DNA of 64,000 nt from NCBI GenBank assembly GCA_050084515.1, contig CM114272.1, positions 42,594,001 to 42,658,000 on the forward strand, read 5' to 3'. The position numbers were made by a program, and so were the translations under genes. Under the pieces are notes generated by a model, which had not been told where the DNA came from, did no database searches, and saw only the letters and a list, made by a program, of their open reading frames with translations. Below, piece by piece: positions 7,954 to 20,879 of the stretch. The stretch comes from Blasia pusilla. Its lineage: Eukaryota; Marchantiophyta; Marchantiopsida; Blasiales. The first letter of the stretch is position 1; each line of letters begins with the position of its first letter.

Positions 7954-10900
7954 CAATAGAATTAGATATAGACATAATATTCAAGACAAGAGGTAGCATA
8001 ATAATCCAAGATAAAATGAAAAGATAAAGATCCATAATAAGAAAAGTGGGACTCGTCAAGAAAAACTTTACATAGAAAAAATACCGCTAGAAAAAATTGA
8101 GTATAGGATTGAATATCATTTAAAGAAGGATAAGAAGCATTCGAATTTAAAAAAAAAACCTTTCAAAAAATGCAATCTGTTTGGTTTCAAAAGAACCGGT
8201 TTGAGAGAATAACCTTCAAAGCCCTTAATAAGATATTGTATATAGGCAAGGGCAAAGTAGAGAGGTAAAATGCTCAAAAAGTAAGAAAGACACGTGGGAG
8301 AAATAAACATAAAAATGGATCCTTAAATAAATAAATACTAATGGGAATGAAAAAAAAATCTCGCCAAAACTAAATAACAAGACCAAGAGGAAATAAATTG
8401 AACATACCATAAAGAGGATGTGATTCACTAAAAATGAAAGTCACACAATGGACGATAGACGTAAATTTTTTTTACGAACCCTAGGATAACATCATAAAAA
8501 GAGGGTAATGTGTGAACTCGAGATTAGGGATTTATGAGCATATTGAGGAGGTCAAAATATTCCAATGAAAATAAGAGAGAATTTTGAAATTCAAGGGATG
8601 AACAAATTGAGTCTCACAAATAGGATATCTACTGTCCTCGACTATGCTACAAGTCGAATCCTCCAAGTTACGAGGAAATATGTGACTCCAAAGTTGGGAT
8701 ATGTACGCACAATCATTAAGTTAATCGTTAGACTACGAGGGAATATGCGGTTATGTTGCCTTAGCGGATATGTTTCCTTCGTTGTGAACACCACGAGTTT
8801 AAATTAATTCTCAAAAGTAATTAAGATAATTAAATCAATTTCGAACAATCTTATTTGTTTAAAATAATTTTAATGAGTATAAATTTCGGATAAACGTTGG
8901 CGGATTCCGTCCCTGTGAGTAGTTTATATCTTCTAGAAGGATTATCATTTTGCATCGCAAAATAGAAAATACACTCACGACAGCTGGGCAATATAAATGC
9001 AGGTATTAGCGAACCTTGAAGTTTAAAGAGCTGAATTGGCAGTCGAAATTCTCTGCCTGTTACACTCCTATTGCTGTTGGTCGGTTGATTTCAAAAGGCG
9101 TAAGTCAAGGAATCAAGGTTGCTGTGATAGATCTCCACATTTTGGAAGAGAAAGAGAAGCCGTCACTCTTTCGGCATCGTTCCCACCGCTCTTCCTCAGT
9201 CTGACTTGCTGCATTCGTCTTTCTTCGTGTTCTCACCACGGCTTGTTCGATCGATCAATTTCCCTCTAAGAGCAGCCTTCATTCCTGTTTGGAACTCCTG
9301 ATGGTCGTTTCCACACGATCCTCCTTTCATTGAGGTTGAATGTGCGTGACACTGATCCGCTTATATCACTTTAAATCAACTTGGAAATAAACATCCAATT
9401 TTTCGCCTACTGCGAGACGAATCGATCGGGTGACATGTTTGGCATACAGTACTTCCTTCTTGCAGTTTGAAGAGACAAATTCTTCGAGTTTTCACAACTT
9501 GCAATCTGCGCAGACGATTTCGAAACCGAAGTACACATTTACTCGGGTGCCATCAAAATTTTCAGGTCTCGAAGTTTTGAAGGGAGTACAAGTGTTCTCA
9601 GCCAGAGTACTGTGTTATTATTTGAAATAGAAAGACTAGAAAGCATAAAATTCGTGATCACACTTCATCTCGCCGGCCATGGAGTTGACAAGATTTTGTA
9701 CCAGACATACATATGCATTACAAGGCTGGATTGCAATAGTCAAACCTTGGAGGTTTGGAGCAGGGGAAGCACATCGAGACGGGGAAGAAGTTTGTCAGAT
9801 TTGTAAAAACTTCCTATTCCGGGGTTCACATTTTTACTGGTTTTTGAATTCGAACGTTTCCAATTCATTCAAATGTCAATAACAAATTACGTTATTAGGT
9901 TTTCGAACCTTACGGAAGTATTTTCCTGCCACAATGCTCTCTTGTGATGGTCCACGTTATCAGAGGCTTCCGTTCCAGAAATTTTCCAAAAAAATTCTAC
10001 ACACCCAAACTTCTTACCATTCCTGAGATGCATCGGATTCTGTAACTCCGGAAAAAGTGCATCAAGTGCCACATAACATTTCTGTTCTGTAGAATCATGC
10101 GGTCGATCACATCTCATCATTTTCAGTTTCCATGGATTCGCTACACTGTGAAGAGAGCCTCCTGCTGTCAATCACACCTCATGATATTCAGCTTCTCCAG
10201 ATTCCTACACTATGCCTCAATCTTGCCTCTGTCAATCTATTAAGCCGACGCTGGTGTTGGTCCCAAAGCACTCGTCGCGCATCTGCTTTTCACCAAAGGA
10301 AACTCCATGACGATGTTCTGTGTCTCTTCATGGACTTTGATGAGAGTATAGATACCAATGCTAGAATATCTGCAAAGGAAGAATCTCTGACAGTGATGGA
10401 AGCTTCTTGCCACGTTTAAGTTGTACAAATCCAGGCTTCTAAGAGGGAAGATCGGGACATGGAAGACTTCAGTGCTCACGAGTGAGTGAAGGAGGAAAGA
10501 TTTAATAGGGACAGGAAGACGATCCAGAGCAGAAATGGAGGCATATGAACCAAGTCATTCAAGCTTGAAAGAGGCCGAGAATCGTTATTGATTTGTACAC
10601 TATTGTAGCTGTGAGGATTGAGTGATAGATAGATGGGTGATCCTCCACTCGGGGTTAGCAGACAGACGAAAGAAGCGATTCGAGCTCGAATTAGGCATGA
10701 ATGAAAGAAATATGCACAGAAGCATATTTCATTCATTCATCTACTAGTGTAGATGAGATGATTGAGGGACGGATAGCTGAGCGATACTCCTCTACTCAAA
10801 CCAGGAAGTGTCACAAACAAGTTTCGAAGTCAGTGCATCAGATTTGGGTCTTGGAACGAGCGGGGACAAGGTCAGGTACTCATGGGTAGGGGGGATATTG

Positions 10901-12160
10901 GTCTACTGACCAAGGACTTGAGTGCTTGGGGTTCAGTAGAAGGGAGATGTATGGTATAAGAGCAGTTTGTTAATAGATTGGTGGACTCAAACTTGACAAT
11001 CTGAGAGTGCTTACGATAGCATGAACAACAAAGTTACTGATCTGGAATGTTTGCAGGAGTCCTGGAATTACAATCTTGGAGTTGGAACGCAGTTTGTCAA
11101 CAGATTTAGTGACTCAAACTTAACAATCTGAAGAGTCTGCATGAACGAAGTAGTGCCTGCAGTAGTCTTGGGACCATAGACCCCGTGTTCTGGTTGGACG
11201 GTTTTAGCAACTGGGGTGGGTACAGAGACAGAAAGAATTGGAAAAAAAATAATATGAGGGACACTCGCATATGATGTTAGTACTTACCTTAGAAGGTGTG
11301 GAACTTCCAGGTATCAACCGCTGAACTGTTTACAACACTATCTAAATTAGCTGATTGGGGACGACAAAATACCTTACCTGCTGTTGCATCAGCTTTGGAC
11401 AAACAACTACGGTAATACGAGTTTAGCAATTTCAGCGAAGGTTGTTGCTGTTGCTCTTTCTATGGTCAATTTCGCTCCGACGACCAGATAGTCACTCGAC
11501 CTTTCCCCCCATTGTCACACAATTTGGAGAGAGAGAGAGAGAGAGAGTGAACTGAATAAGTAGTATCCTTCTGTTGTCAATTCGCACATGGAACCAGATA
11601 GTCACTCGAGGTTTCATCCCTATTTTCACACAATGTAGAGAGAGTGTGCATGAGCTCAATACGCAGTGTCCACCGTCTCTTATAGCCTGATTGCTTGTGT
11701 CCCAAAGCTTCTGGTAAGCATCCAAATTCGTAGAGATACAGAAAGAGGGGTAGTTCCTGTTGAAGCCTAGGACCACACAGCCAATCAGAATGTACTCATT
11801 GAGTAGTGCAATTCGTAGCCCTGCCGCTATATACTGGTTGGACGGTGCTAGAGACTGGGTTAGATGCTGAGGGACGAAGAGGTGGAGAAAGTATCATGTC
11901 AGAGGCAGGAGACTCTCTTTCGTCGTGTGAGTGCTGACCATCCAGAGTACATAGTTTCCACGTATGATTCAAGAGACGCTTTACAACCCCATCTACCTTA
12001 CGTGATCGATTGATGCCTAAAAGCCGCTGCTTACCAGTGCAGCAGCGTTGGATAGAATCTACGCTACTGAACCTGACAACCAGCTTTAGATTGAATCAGA
12101 GACAGAGTACGCGTTAAGTAGTGCCAGTCGTACTTGCAACCATTGATCCAAGCACCAGAA
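7954..12160. other. Intergenic DNA with no recognised gene
   Basis: 7954-8950 is AT-rich and noncoding in appearance. From 8950 to 12160 base composition is more balanced, and the stretch probably includes the upstream region of HMCES. Short open frames here lack recognisable domains. Visible structures are an imperfect hairpin around 10694-10735, diverged repeats of a CAGTTTGT...GACTCAAACTT block (about 10963 and 11091), a (GA)n run at 11525-11548, and a duplicated ACCAGATAGTCACTCGA block (11483 and 11592). Confidence 0.6.
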
Positions 12161-15100
12161 ATGTGTGGAAGAGCAAGGTGCACCTTGCGAGTGGAAGATG
12201 TAGGACGCGCATGCGGTTTCGGGCCTCCTCTGCGTGCGGTAGACTCCGACAGGTCAGTTTCTTTCTGGGTCCCGGGAGCGGCAGTGCATATCACTTACTA
12301 AACGATCTTGCAAACCGCTGGCAAATAAGAAATACCACTGGCAATTTTTTGCTGCTGTGTAAAAAATCTTCAGCACCGTGTTCCGGAATTCCGGTTTTAG
12401 ATGAGCAGATTCTGTATGCGCTTACTTTTCACTGCCTGCAGTCTCATAGAAGCAGCTGTGCCCTGACTTCGACAAGCCCATAAACCCTGAACCCATCCAT
12501 GTGTACATTGAAATCAAGAATATTCAAGTTTGTGAATGGTTTAGAGTTCTCCGCTCTTTTTCCGGACTCTTTCTCGATATAAGTGGAACTGGAGGTTGTG
12601 CGCAGGTTCAGGCCATCTTTCAATGTGGCTCCAGGTCGATATATGCCAGTTGTGAGACATGCGCTGCTCGAGGAATCAAAGGATTCAATGGAGCCCGTCG
12701 TGCAGTGCATGAAGTGGGGCTTAATCCCAAGTTTCACCAAGAAGAAAGAGAAGCCTGATCACTTCCGTATGGTAGGTGATTCAGCTAGGGATGGAGATTC
12801 CCATTCGTACTCCGAATTGCACCTACCCCTGTGGTTCATTTCTGGAGATATTCAGCTTCAGAAGATTGTTAAAACGAACTCCTAAATATGAGAATCGCAC
12901 CTTTCTTGGTCGACTGTTGCTACTAGTCCAGGCATTGGACTTTACCAGAATCTCCTAGAGGTGGTAATTGTATTATTCTTAGCTCCTTGCTGGTCAGTCC
13001 AGTCTGCCGCAATTTGGGTTTCAAGTGTCTGGAAAGTTGACCTCAGAAGGTTTTCAAGAGCTCACAATAATCTCCCGGATGTTACACTTACATCTTTCGT
13101 AGTTGATTACTTGTGATTCCTGTTTGCTGCGCATTGGGTTTCAAGAGCTTGGAAAGTGTCATAGAAATCTCCTCATACTGACGGCTTGAAAACCTATTTT
13201 GGGTGGCAGCACTCAAACAGTCATAGCCCTACTCTTGCGCATGAATTATCGGATATTCAAACGTTTTTTAATCTTCCGTCTTGAATGTAGGACGGTTTTC
13301 CATCACATTTGACACTCTTTCCAGGGCTTTGTGTTCAACACGCTCTTTGTCGAAGCAGTTGGCTGAAAACCTATACTCATTTGTGCTGTGCTGTGCAGTT
13401 CAATGCACGATCAGAGTCCGTGCACATCAAGTCATCCTTTCGTAAACTCTTGCAGAAAAATCGCTGCCTCACGACAGTGGAAGGGTATATGTGATCCCCT
13501 TCATGACATCTTGTGTGTATGTACAATGATGGATGGTTCTGATATTTAGTGGGCCACCAATTTTCCCCGAGGTTCATGGGCCAGTTCGTCAATTAGAGCT
13601 AATTCTGAGTATTTCAAAGACGTTGAAAAGTTGGATTGAGTTCTCTGTCGGTGTCCATGTTGACATTTTGGCATGGCGGAAGTGTGAGAGCTAACTGAAG
13701 TACGTTCGTGTGGAAGTTCTTTCAGTTCTGTAATTTTGGTGAAATTATCGAAGTCACGTTCTGTTTAAAACTGGGTTGGACTTGAACCCTGCTTCTCTCT
13801 TGGTAGTCCTTAAGACCAACAAAGATGATCCTTACCCTCCTCAATGATTTTCCCTCGGGGGACTTTTGAGGCCTGCCCAAAAGTCCGTCCAGTTGGGGAT
13901 CCAGTTGTTAGACAGCCAGTGACGAGTAGCTTAGTTTCATTGAGATTATTTTAAGTCATTTTAAGAGAGTTCAGTTCTTAGAGGATCTTCCCTTTACTCC
14001 ATAGGATATTGTGTGCCTGGTTCTGCTTAACTTTGTGAGAGCCCCCAGACCTCCCGCCCCCCATTCCACCGCACCCCACCCCTTCCCTTCCGCCCTGCCC
14101 AGCGTTACTTTGATTGTCTATTCCAAATCTATCTTAAATCCATGCCTGGATAGTTTTTTTCTTACTTGAGATCAACTTCTGGTAGCAGGTTTTACGAGTG
14201 GAAAAAGGATGGCTCTAAGAGACAACCGTACTACTTGCATTTGAAAGATGGGAGCCCTCTGGTTTTTGCAGCTTTGTACGACAGTTGGAAAGATGATGAC
14301 GGTATGATACTGACAAAGGCTGAGTTAGCATTTGCAGACAGCCGTAAATGTGTGGTCAAGGAAATTGGATGCGTCCAAATCAATATGCATGAGGAAAATG
14401 TTAGATCTGATGCAAATGAACTACTTTACTGAAAGAATCTATTTTTGTATTGTTTAGCCAAAACTACGCTCTTGATCTGCCTGCTTGCCGTTTGCTCTGC
14501 TGCTATTGCTTGAACTAGAAGACGAAATTCACATACTTATGCAGAGAAAGAAGAAGTTTCATCTCATCACATTATAAAATAATGATGAGATGCCACTGCT
14601 TCGAGTTTTCCTTGATTCTGAGGATTCTTGATTGTCTCGAACAGGAATCACTCTTTACACATTCACAATTTTGACAACTCGTGTTTCAAAGGCGCTCGAC
14701 TGGCTCCATGGTTAGCTCATGTGCTGCTTGTACACAACATTTATGTAATCATATCATTATTTCGTTTGGTTCTTCAGCAGACCTAAAAATTTTTGGCATG
14801 AGAGTCCTCTCCTGATCACTCCGTTACTCCTGGGTCCTAAGGCAAGAGAGATCCCAGGGCAAGTCTGCTCTGATTATTGTGCAAAGATTATCCCACATAG
14901 ATGTAAGAGTTTCAAACTTGAGCACTTCTTAATTTCTCGCCTATCTTGTTTTCCCAGACAGAATGCCTGTGATTTTATCTAGTCAGGAAGCTATCAATGG
15001 ATGGTTGAAGGATGATCTTTCAGAGGCTGCAATCCACAAACTCACATTACCTTATGAAGGCCCTGATCTGGTACGACACATTTGGCTTATTTTGGTCGAT

Positions 15101-16399
15101 AGAGATCTCAAGAAGAATATGTTTTGAATTGCTTTAAATCTTCATTGCACCAGCCACTATGATGCCAAGGGTGCTGAGTGAAGAATATGCTTCCGCCTCC
15201 TTCCAGTTCCTGTTCAACTCTTGGCTTTTTCTTCAGAGACGAAACTTTCTTGCATGCTTATTGCCTGCCAAAACTAGTAACTTCTTTTCTATTTTTAGGT
15301 ATCATGGTGTGTAAAAAAGTGGGAATTGGAGCTCTTCTTCTGTGGGTCAGTGGGTTTCAGCAACTGAGGATTATTTGATTGAGCAGATCTGTAGTTCTTT
15401 GAAGCTACTAGACATGTTCTATATATGGTTTAACCAATCGACATCGTCATGAAAATATCGATATCTTGCTCACTGACTCTCATTACTATTGTGGTCGAGA
15501 ACCCTTCATTTGTATCGCGGTCTTGGATATAGTTGATTGTTTCAAGTCACCCTTGATTTTCACTTGAGGGGTTCTCCAATCATCTTTTCACCATCGCTTT
15601 TTTACTGGGTGCAGGTTTGGTACCCTGTCACTTCAGCCATGGGAAAGCCATCCTATGATTGTCCTGAATGTGTGCAGGAGGTAAAATCTTCCCGTGCCCC
15701 TAGTTTTTGTGTAGTATGTGATGTGTACCATACGCTCAGGAAGGTAACAAGTCTTATGAACTCACTTTCCGACTCCTCATTGTTGTGCTCACAGCCTTCT
15801 CCAGCATGTGGTTCGAGGACAATGCAGTTGAAGTGCATGAGGCAGCCAGGGCATACCAAAAATAACTAGAGTTGGACTTTTGTCCGTTGTTGTTCTGGTT
15901 TCTCAGTTTCTGTTTGTTTGGTTGGCAGATCAAACCCAAAGTCGCAAGTGAGAGCCCTATAGCTCAACTATTCGGTAAGAAAAACTCGGAAGTCTCCAGC
16001 CAATCCACCCAACCTTCACTACAGCGAGACGACGACTGGGAAATTGCAGAGGACAGGAAAGCTCTTTTGGCAGCTATGGACCCTGATCGAGATGTTCCAG
16101 AAGCTCCGCAGGATGCAAACCTATTAGCTCACGATGCGCCAGCACCAGCTTCTGTAACAGGAGATCGCAAGGACGACAACTCGAACACTGCAGTCGTTGA
16201 CAAAGGCTCCCAAGACGTCGGCGGCACAGGTCATCAGCAGTTAGGCGAATCCAGCCCTGAAAAGCAGAGATTGAGTAGTTTTCCTGACGCAAAGAGAAAG
16301 CGGTTGTCTGTCTCGGCAAAGAGTCCAAAGAATGCAATAGCGAAGGATCCTCTGCCTGACAAACAGAGCAGTCTTCTTTCTTTCTTCCCAAAAAGGTGA
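12161..16399 (+). CDS. HMCES: HMCES: SRAP-domain abasic-site DNA-protein crosslink protein
   Basis: Eight exons join into 390 codons: 12161-12252, 12606-12771, 13399-13484, 14189-14301, 14645-14710, 14958-15070, 15615-15680 and 15929-16399. All introns are GT..AG and phases agree at every junction. The start is fixed by MCGRARCTLR, because SRAP proteins need Cys at position 2 after Met removal. Family active-site residues are present: Cys2, Asn88 (FNARSE), Glu118 (FYEWKK) and His174 (WLHDRMPVIL). FNVAPG, CMKWGLIPS and SAMGKPSYDCPECV are also diagnostic. In other organisms HMCES shields abasic sites in single-stranded DNA at replication forks by a thiazolidine crosslink through Cys2. The last exon encodes a ~145-residue disordered tail ending QSSLLSFF (380-387), a canonical PCNA-interacting box, so recruitment to forks is likely. 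Exon 2's acceptor (12605) is chosen because nearer-upstream AGs break the frame. Confidence 0.93.
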
Positions 16400-17467
16400 C
16401 CGAAAGTCTTAGGGCCCTAGTGGGGCGACCGTCTGGCGTCGTAAGCCAATGCGGGGGATTTCCAGAGGTCTCTCCCATGCGACTACCGTTTTATGCAAGC
16501 GCTTTTCTTCCTTCAAGCTGTTTACTTGGGGCTGCCGTCGTAAGCTTATGTGAGTGATATCTAGAGGCCTCCCGAGGCTGCTCTTTCATGTTAAAGGTTT
16601 TTCTAAAAGCGAATTCCTGTTTCGGGCGGCTTGATTTTTCTTCTAGTTTAATTTTGTAATTTTCGTCTATATGTATGCATTTAAAAGAGGGAAGGTATTT
16701 GAAATATCCCTTCCGCTTTTAATTATTTGGATGTAAGGTTCTACGGTGTGTCATTTTGAGAGAGGAAGTTAAAGAGAGATGAAAAAGAAATTAAATATAT
16801 ATCCGTATAGCATGGGCAGGACGAAGGCCAATGAGAAAAAAAAACATGATAAATACTCAAACATTATTGGTGGAATCATGTTTTCTTCTATGGTCTATAA
16901 CATTAGTAAGTTTTTCTTCACATTATGCACTTAATAAATGGAAATAAAAATATTCACAAATGGAAAATATCATAAAGTGTTGTATAACACGTATGTTCAA
17001 AATTTGAAATTAGAGAATTGATGGGTAAATAGCAGAAATAAATTTCCATTTAAATATATGAATAATCATGAAATTTTAATTTTAAAAAAAGTGAAAATTT
17101 TTATTTTAATAAATAAATAAATATCTTATCATTAATTTTCAAACCCCTATCCCTCAATCAATGGAATTAATGATAAATTATTTCTTTATAAACGAAAATA
17201 AGAAAATTTCTCACTTATTTCATCATTCCATAATATTAGAATTTTTTTCAGAAATGATTTTTAGAAATCTCTCACAAAGTAAGATTCAAAGTAAAAATTA
17301 ATTAAACATTTTCATCCTTTAAAGAATTTATTTTTTCACTAGTCTATTATTATCTTTTTTCCAAATAACTGGTAATCTCCTTTCAAAAATTTTACTTGAA
17401 ATTAAGATTCTAAAAGTTTTAAAATAAAAATAAACTGGAATATTTTTAAATATCTTCCCTTTCCTTG
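16400..17467. other. HMCES 3' region and AT-rich spacer
   Basis: Just past the stop, two imperfect copies of a block (GGCGTCGTAAGCCAATG.. near 16434 and GCCGTCGTAAGCTTATG.. near 16535) indicate a ~100-bp duplication inside or next to the 3' UTR. From about 16660 the sequence becomes strongly AT-rich with no coding potential that I can see. Confidence 0.5.
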
Positions 17468-18457
17468 AATTTGATTGTGTTTACAATGGTCATTCAAGGA
17501 AAGGGAATATCTTTTAAATGGTCATTCAAGGAAAGGGAAGATACTTAAATATTGAAGATATTGAAATATTTAAAATAAAAATAAACTGGAAATATTGAAA
17601 GAGAAGATATTTAAAAAAATCAAAATAATTTATTTTTTAAAAAAAAGTTTATTTTAAGATCAAATTTTGATTTAATTAATTAAAAATTCTATTCAAATTT
17701 TAGCTTAATATAGGAAAATCAAATAAAATTTAAAAAGAGAAAGGCTTCACAATTCTGGCAGTAATTGTGAGCCTCTTAATAGTAAGATGATGATGAATAT
17801 GAAAAGAATTTCTTCTTGTTAAAATAGCTCATTTCAAACACACATCATTTTGAAAATAAAAATATCATGTATTATTAATGTATAGGTGATTGGTATTTAC
17901 ATGGTCTATTCAACATGCAAGTGGGATGGAGTGATAAAAAAATCAATTTGAAGAAATATTCATCATCCCAAAGTCTCCTTTCTAAATTAGTCTCGGATTC
18001 TCAAATCTCATTCTATATCCCTCTTTCATTTGGAAATCTATCTTCTTCATTTCCTAGTTTTGAAGAAAGAAAATCCCTCTAACTTGTGAAATAATATTTT
18101 CTTCCCTTTTTTCATATTTGGAGAAAAATTATCTCTTTCCAAGTGATCTTTTCTTTCATTTGCATGATAAATTTCATATGTTCGATTTTTTTTAGTCTTT
18201 TTTTGTTGCAGTAATATCATGGTTGCACAAAAATGGACATGTACACAGACATGGATTGGAAAAGATGGGATAAATTTTTTTCCTATGGAAGTTTTTTCAA
18301 ATTCAATGATTCTTAAGATTATTTCATATGGATAGTGTTTAATGTAACCAAAATAATTTCTATTTTAATTATTGAATCTTTTTTGGCATCATATTATTTC
18401 CACCTTCTTTCTTTTTCTTCCCTTTCCTTGAATGACCATTGTAAACACAATCAAATT
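17468..18457. mobile_element. Candidate inverted-repeat (MITE/foldback-like) element, 990 bp
   Basis: 17468-17507 and 18418-18457 are perfect 40-bp inverted copies of each other (start AATTTGATTGTGTTTACAAT). The interior of about 910 bp is AT-rich and has no coding frame of note. A second copy of ATGGTCATTCAAGGAAAGGGAA lies just inside the left arm (17518 onward). Together with TTCCCTTTCCTTGAAT at 17458 it can form local hairpins. No transposase and no clear target-site duplication are seen, so the class is uncertain. Confidence 0.55.
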
Positions 18458-18469
18458 TTCCAAAAAAAT

Positions 18470-19250
18470 TGCTTATAAATAATCCACTTAACCTAACACT
18501 AGCACATTGCAAGAGGTTGCGAAGTATTTGTGCAGAGTCCCACTATTTATGGTCAAGGAATCAAAATATATTTGGAGATCAACCAATTGAGGTTTTCCGA
18601 TTGGCGGGGATACTCTATAAGAGCGATGATTTTGGTTCTTCTAGTGTCAAGATTTGTATAGGAAGTGTGGCGAATGTACCCTTGAAGCATGTGCTTAAGA
18701 CGAGGTCCACAAAGAGTTGGCATGCAACAACCACTACAGTGATGGAGTTTCCAACTATGCTAGTGACGGTGCATGCAATCGTCTCACAAGGAGTTGTTGT
18801 CTTGGAAAAGTGAGATGGAGTATTCCAATTGATTGGTCTATCTAGGGTCGTGTATCGACCGCAACGTGTTCTTCTTGATTCCGAAGTACAACCCCTTATG
18901 TTTGGGAATGTAGCATGTGTAGTGATAGGGTTGCGGAAGCGTAAGTTCACTCCATGTCCATTCCAGATTCAGGCTTCATCAGAAGGCATATCCTTAACAT
19001 AATGCATAGCTCCCGAGGAGATTGCAATGAGGATTCAACTTGATCATCCTTTTGATAGTGCGGTGGTTCGGATGCACGCACTGGTGACATCGACGGATTT
19101 CGATGATGTCTTGGTAGGTTCTACCGTATTCTATCCCCTAGGATTTACACTTGACTTTTAGGAGGATATGGGCTCCTATCGACCAGGTTAGGAGTCATGT
19201 GAGGGACAAGCCAATCAGCTACCCCGGCTTACCCGTGCGGTATGTAGGTA
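18470..19250 (+). pseudogene. gag linker and aspartic protease remnant, element C
   Basis: The translated sequence aligns with the linker in A and B (IEVFRLAGILY for VFRLATTLCE; KSWHATTTT for HSWHAAAAR; DGVFQLIGLSRVVYRPQRVLLDSEVQPLMFGN at the protease). The catalytic DSG reads DSE, so the protease active site is damaged. A stop (TGA at 18811-18813) and others interrupt it. The remnant DDVLVGSTVFYPLGFTLDF parallels VLVGGAVVYPMGFSLDY of B. Confidence 0.75.
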
Positions 19251-19589
19251 GAGTTGATGGCTTACTCTGAGGTTCAACCATAACAGTTGCAACTTATTGT
19301 GATGCACTATGTTGGCGCGGAGATTTACTATAGGGGAACACCCATGCAGAGGATATTCCTATAGAGAATAGTCTTAAGGAGTGGCATGCGATGATGAGCG
19401 TGACTATATCTATAAGCGAAACTTCTTCAGTTTTGTGGAAGACGGGCATTGATTTGCAGAGGAGTGCAAACAACCTCATGAGGAAAACATGGAGCTGAGC
19501 CTATGCTCTAGAGCAAGAAGGGATAGAGTCACCATGTGATCTAGGAGTGGAAATGTTGATGCCCTTGAACACCACACTGATTGTGTGGA

Positions 19590-20560
19590 AATATCCCAAG
19601 GAGGGTGTACGTATACTATATCTCGTTGGAGGGATTCGTATTACTTTGGTTGTAGTGTTGCAAGTCAGAGTACAAGTACAAAATTATTTATATGTTGAGA
19701 AGGATGAGACTACACATAGAGTCTTACTACACCATATGTTGAGACTAATCTAGATGCATCCTCGTTTATTTCTATTGTTTGCAGTCAAGGGATAGTAGCA
19801 TGTGTTGTCGGACGACATTTTGTTGTTGGGGATGAAGGATCTATAGAGGGTTGGTCCGTTATGTTTGGTGGTGGTAGGGTGACCATGTTATTTTTATTCC
19901 TTGGGTTAGGGGCCTAGCTTGCAAGACCCGAGATCGACCATGTTTTCAAAGATTTTGTGAAATCTTTAACACTTGTAGACTAATTAAGGATATTCTCGAG
20001 CCTACATTTTGGAGAACGTACCATTGTTAGGTGACACTCGAGCTTGAGTGATGGCAAGTGTCACCTAGCAATCAGATACAATTGTGAATAGGACCCGTGA
20101 TGTTGTTGGATATGGCAAGTGTTGCATCTTGTGCTCATCATCCAAGATTGTGGTGGACAAACCTTTTACCATCTGAGTCGTTGAGGCGGGCTTATGCTGG
20201 AGTTCAGAGACTATCTCTATTTATGGATCCATATGGCAATCTTGGATCCAAGGCAACGATCTCAATTTGTTACTTATGATAATGTACTACCTTTGAGAGT
20301 GGCCAATCAGATGGGCTAGTAGAGGGCAGTGTTGTCTACGTTGGTGAGTTTTCCAACATCTCATGCTTTTTGTTAGCGAGGACCACACATGATAAGGGAT
20401 GAGCAAACATATACACTAGTGGAGCCCAACATTGACAAGCAAGAGCGAGATATGGGGTTCTCCACAAGTACGATGGCGATGCCTATGATGGAAGAGGCAT
20501 CACGCAGATAGGTATTGAGTTATGCCATTGACTTGAACTATCTTACTTGGGTGCTCAATC
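19590..20560 (+). pseudogene. DNMT3-like methyltransferase remnant, element C
   Basis: Remnants appear in order: motif I (ILYLVGGIRI for VLDLFGGI), YLYVEKDET, a degraded motif IV, YILENVPLLGDT (motif VI), a frameshifted motif VIII, and the C-terminal VEPNxDxxERxMGF and SRR-VL-AIDLN segments. Several stops and indels make it noncoding. It shows that the methyltransferase was already part of the family when this old copy inserted. Confidence 0.8.
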
Positions 20561-20821
20561 TTGGTTTGGTTGAGCAAGGATGGATGCGAGAGGCATATGT
20601 AACATTATGTCCACTTTGTAGCGTAACGTATACCGAGAAAAATGAGACACTAATTGAGGGCTTGATGATGATGGAGAGACATCCATAGACTTCATGGGAC
20701 ATGTCACAAGAGTAGAGAGAGATGGAAGTTTAATTCTTCTGATGCAAGACATAGTGGAGTGCCTAGAAAGTTTGTGCTTGAGTTGGGATAGCGTGATGTT
20801 ACTGCTCCATACGTTTATAGC

Positions 20822-20830
20822 TAGCAACCA
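20822..20830 (+). promoter_or_regulatory. Conserved TAG-CAA-CCA between methyltransferase and RT, element C
   Basis: TAG CAA CCA lies in frame with the downstream segment QPPP..TRDTWEP that precedes RT. It matches the site in A and B. See the finding on putative UAG readthrough. Confidence 0.55.
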
Positions 20831-20879
20831 CCACCCTCCTCTTCTTCAGAGATCACAAGAGATACTTGGGAGCCAATAA

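Noticed and set aside
3-7956. CACAA at 3-7 and 7952-7956 as a target-site duplication of element A
   Set aside because: It overlaps the TG...CA ends of the repeats, and the left side continues as module sequence, so the match is probably coincidental.
13776-13790. tRNA-like B box (minus strand GGGTTCAAGTCC) in HMCES intron 3
   Set aside because: No matching A box, acceptor stem or anticodon arm could be folded around it. At most a SINE or tRNA relic.
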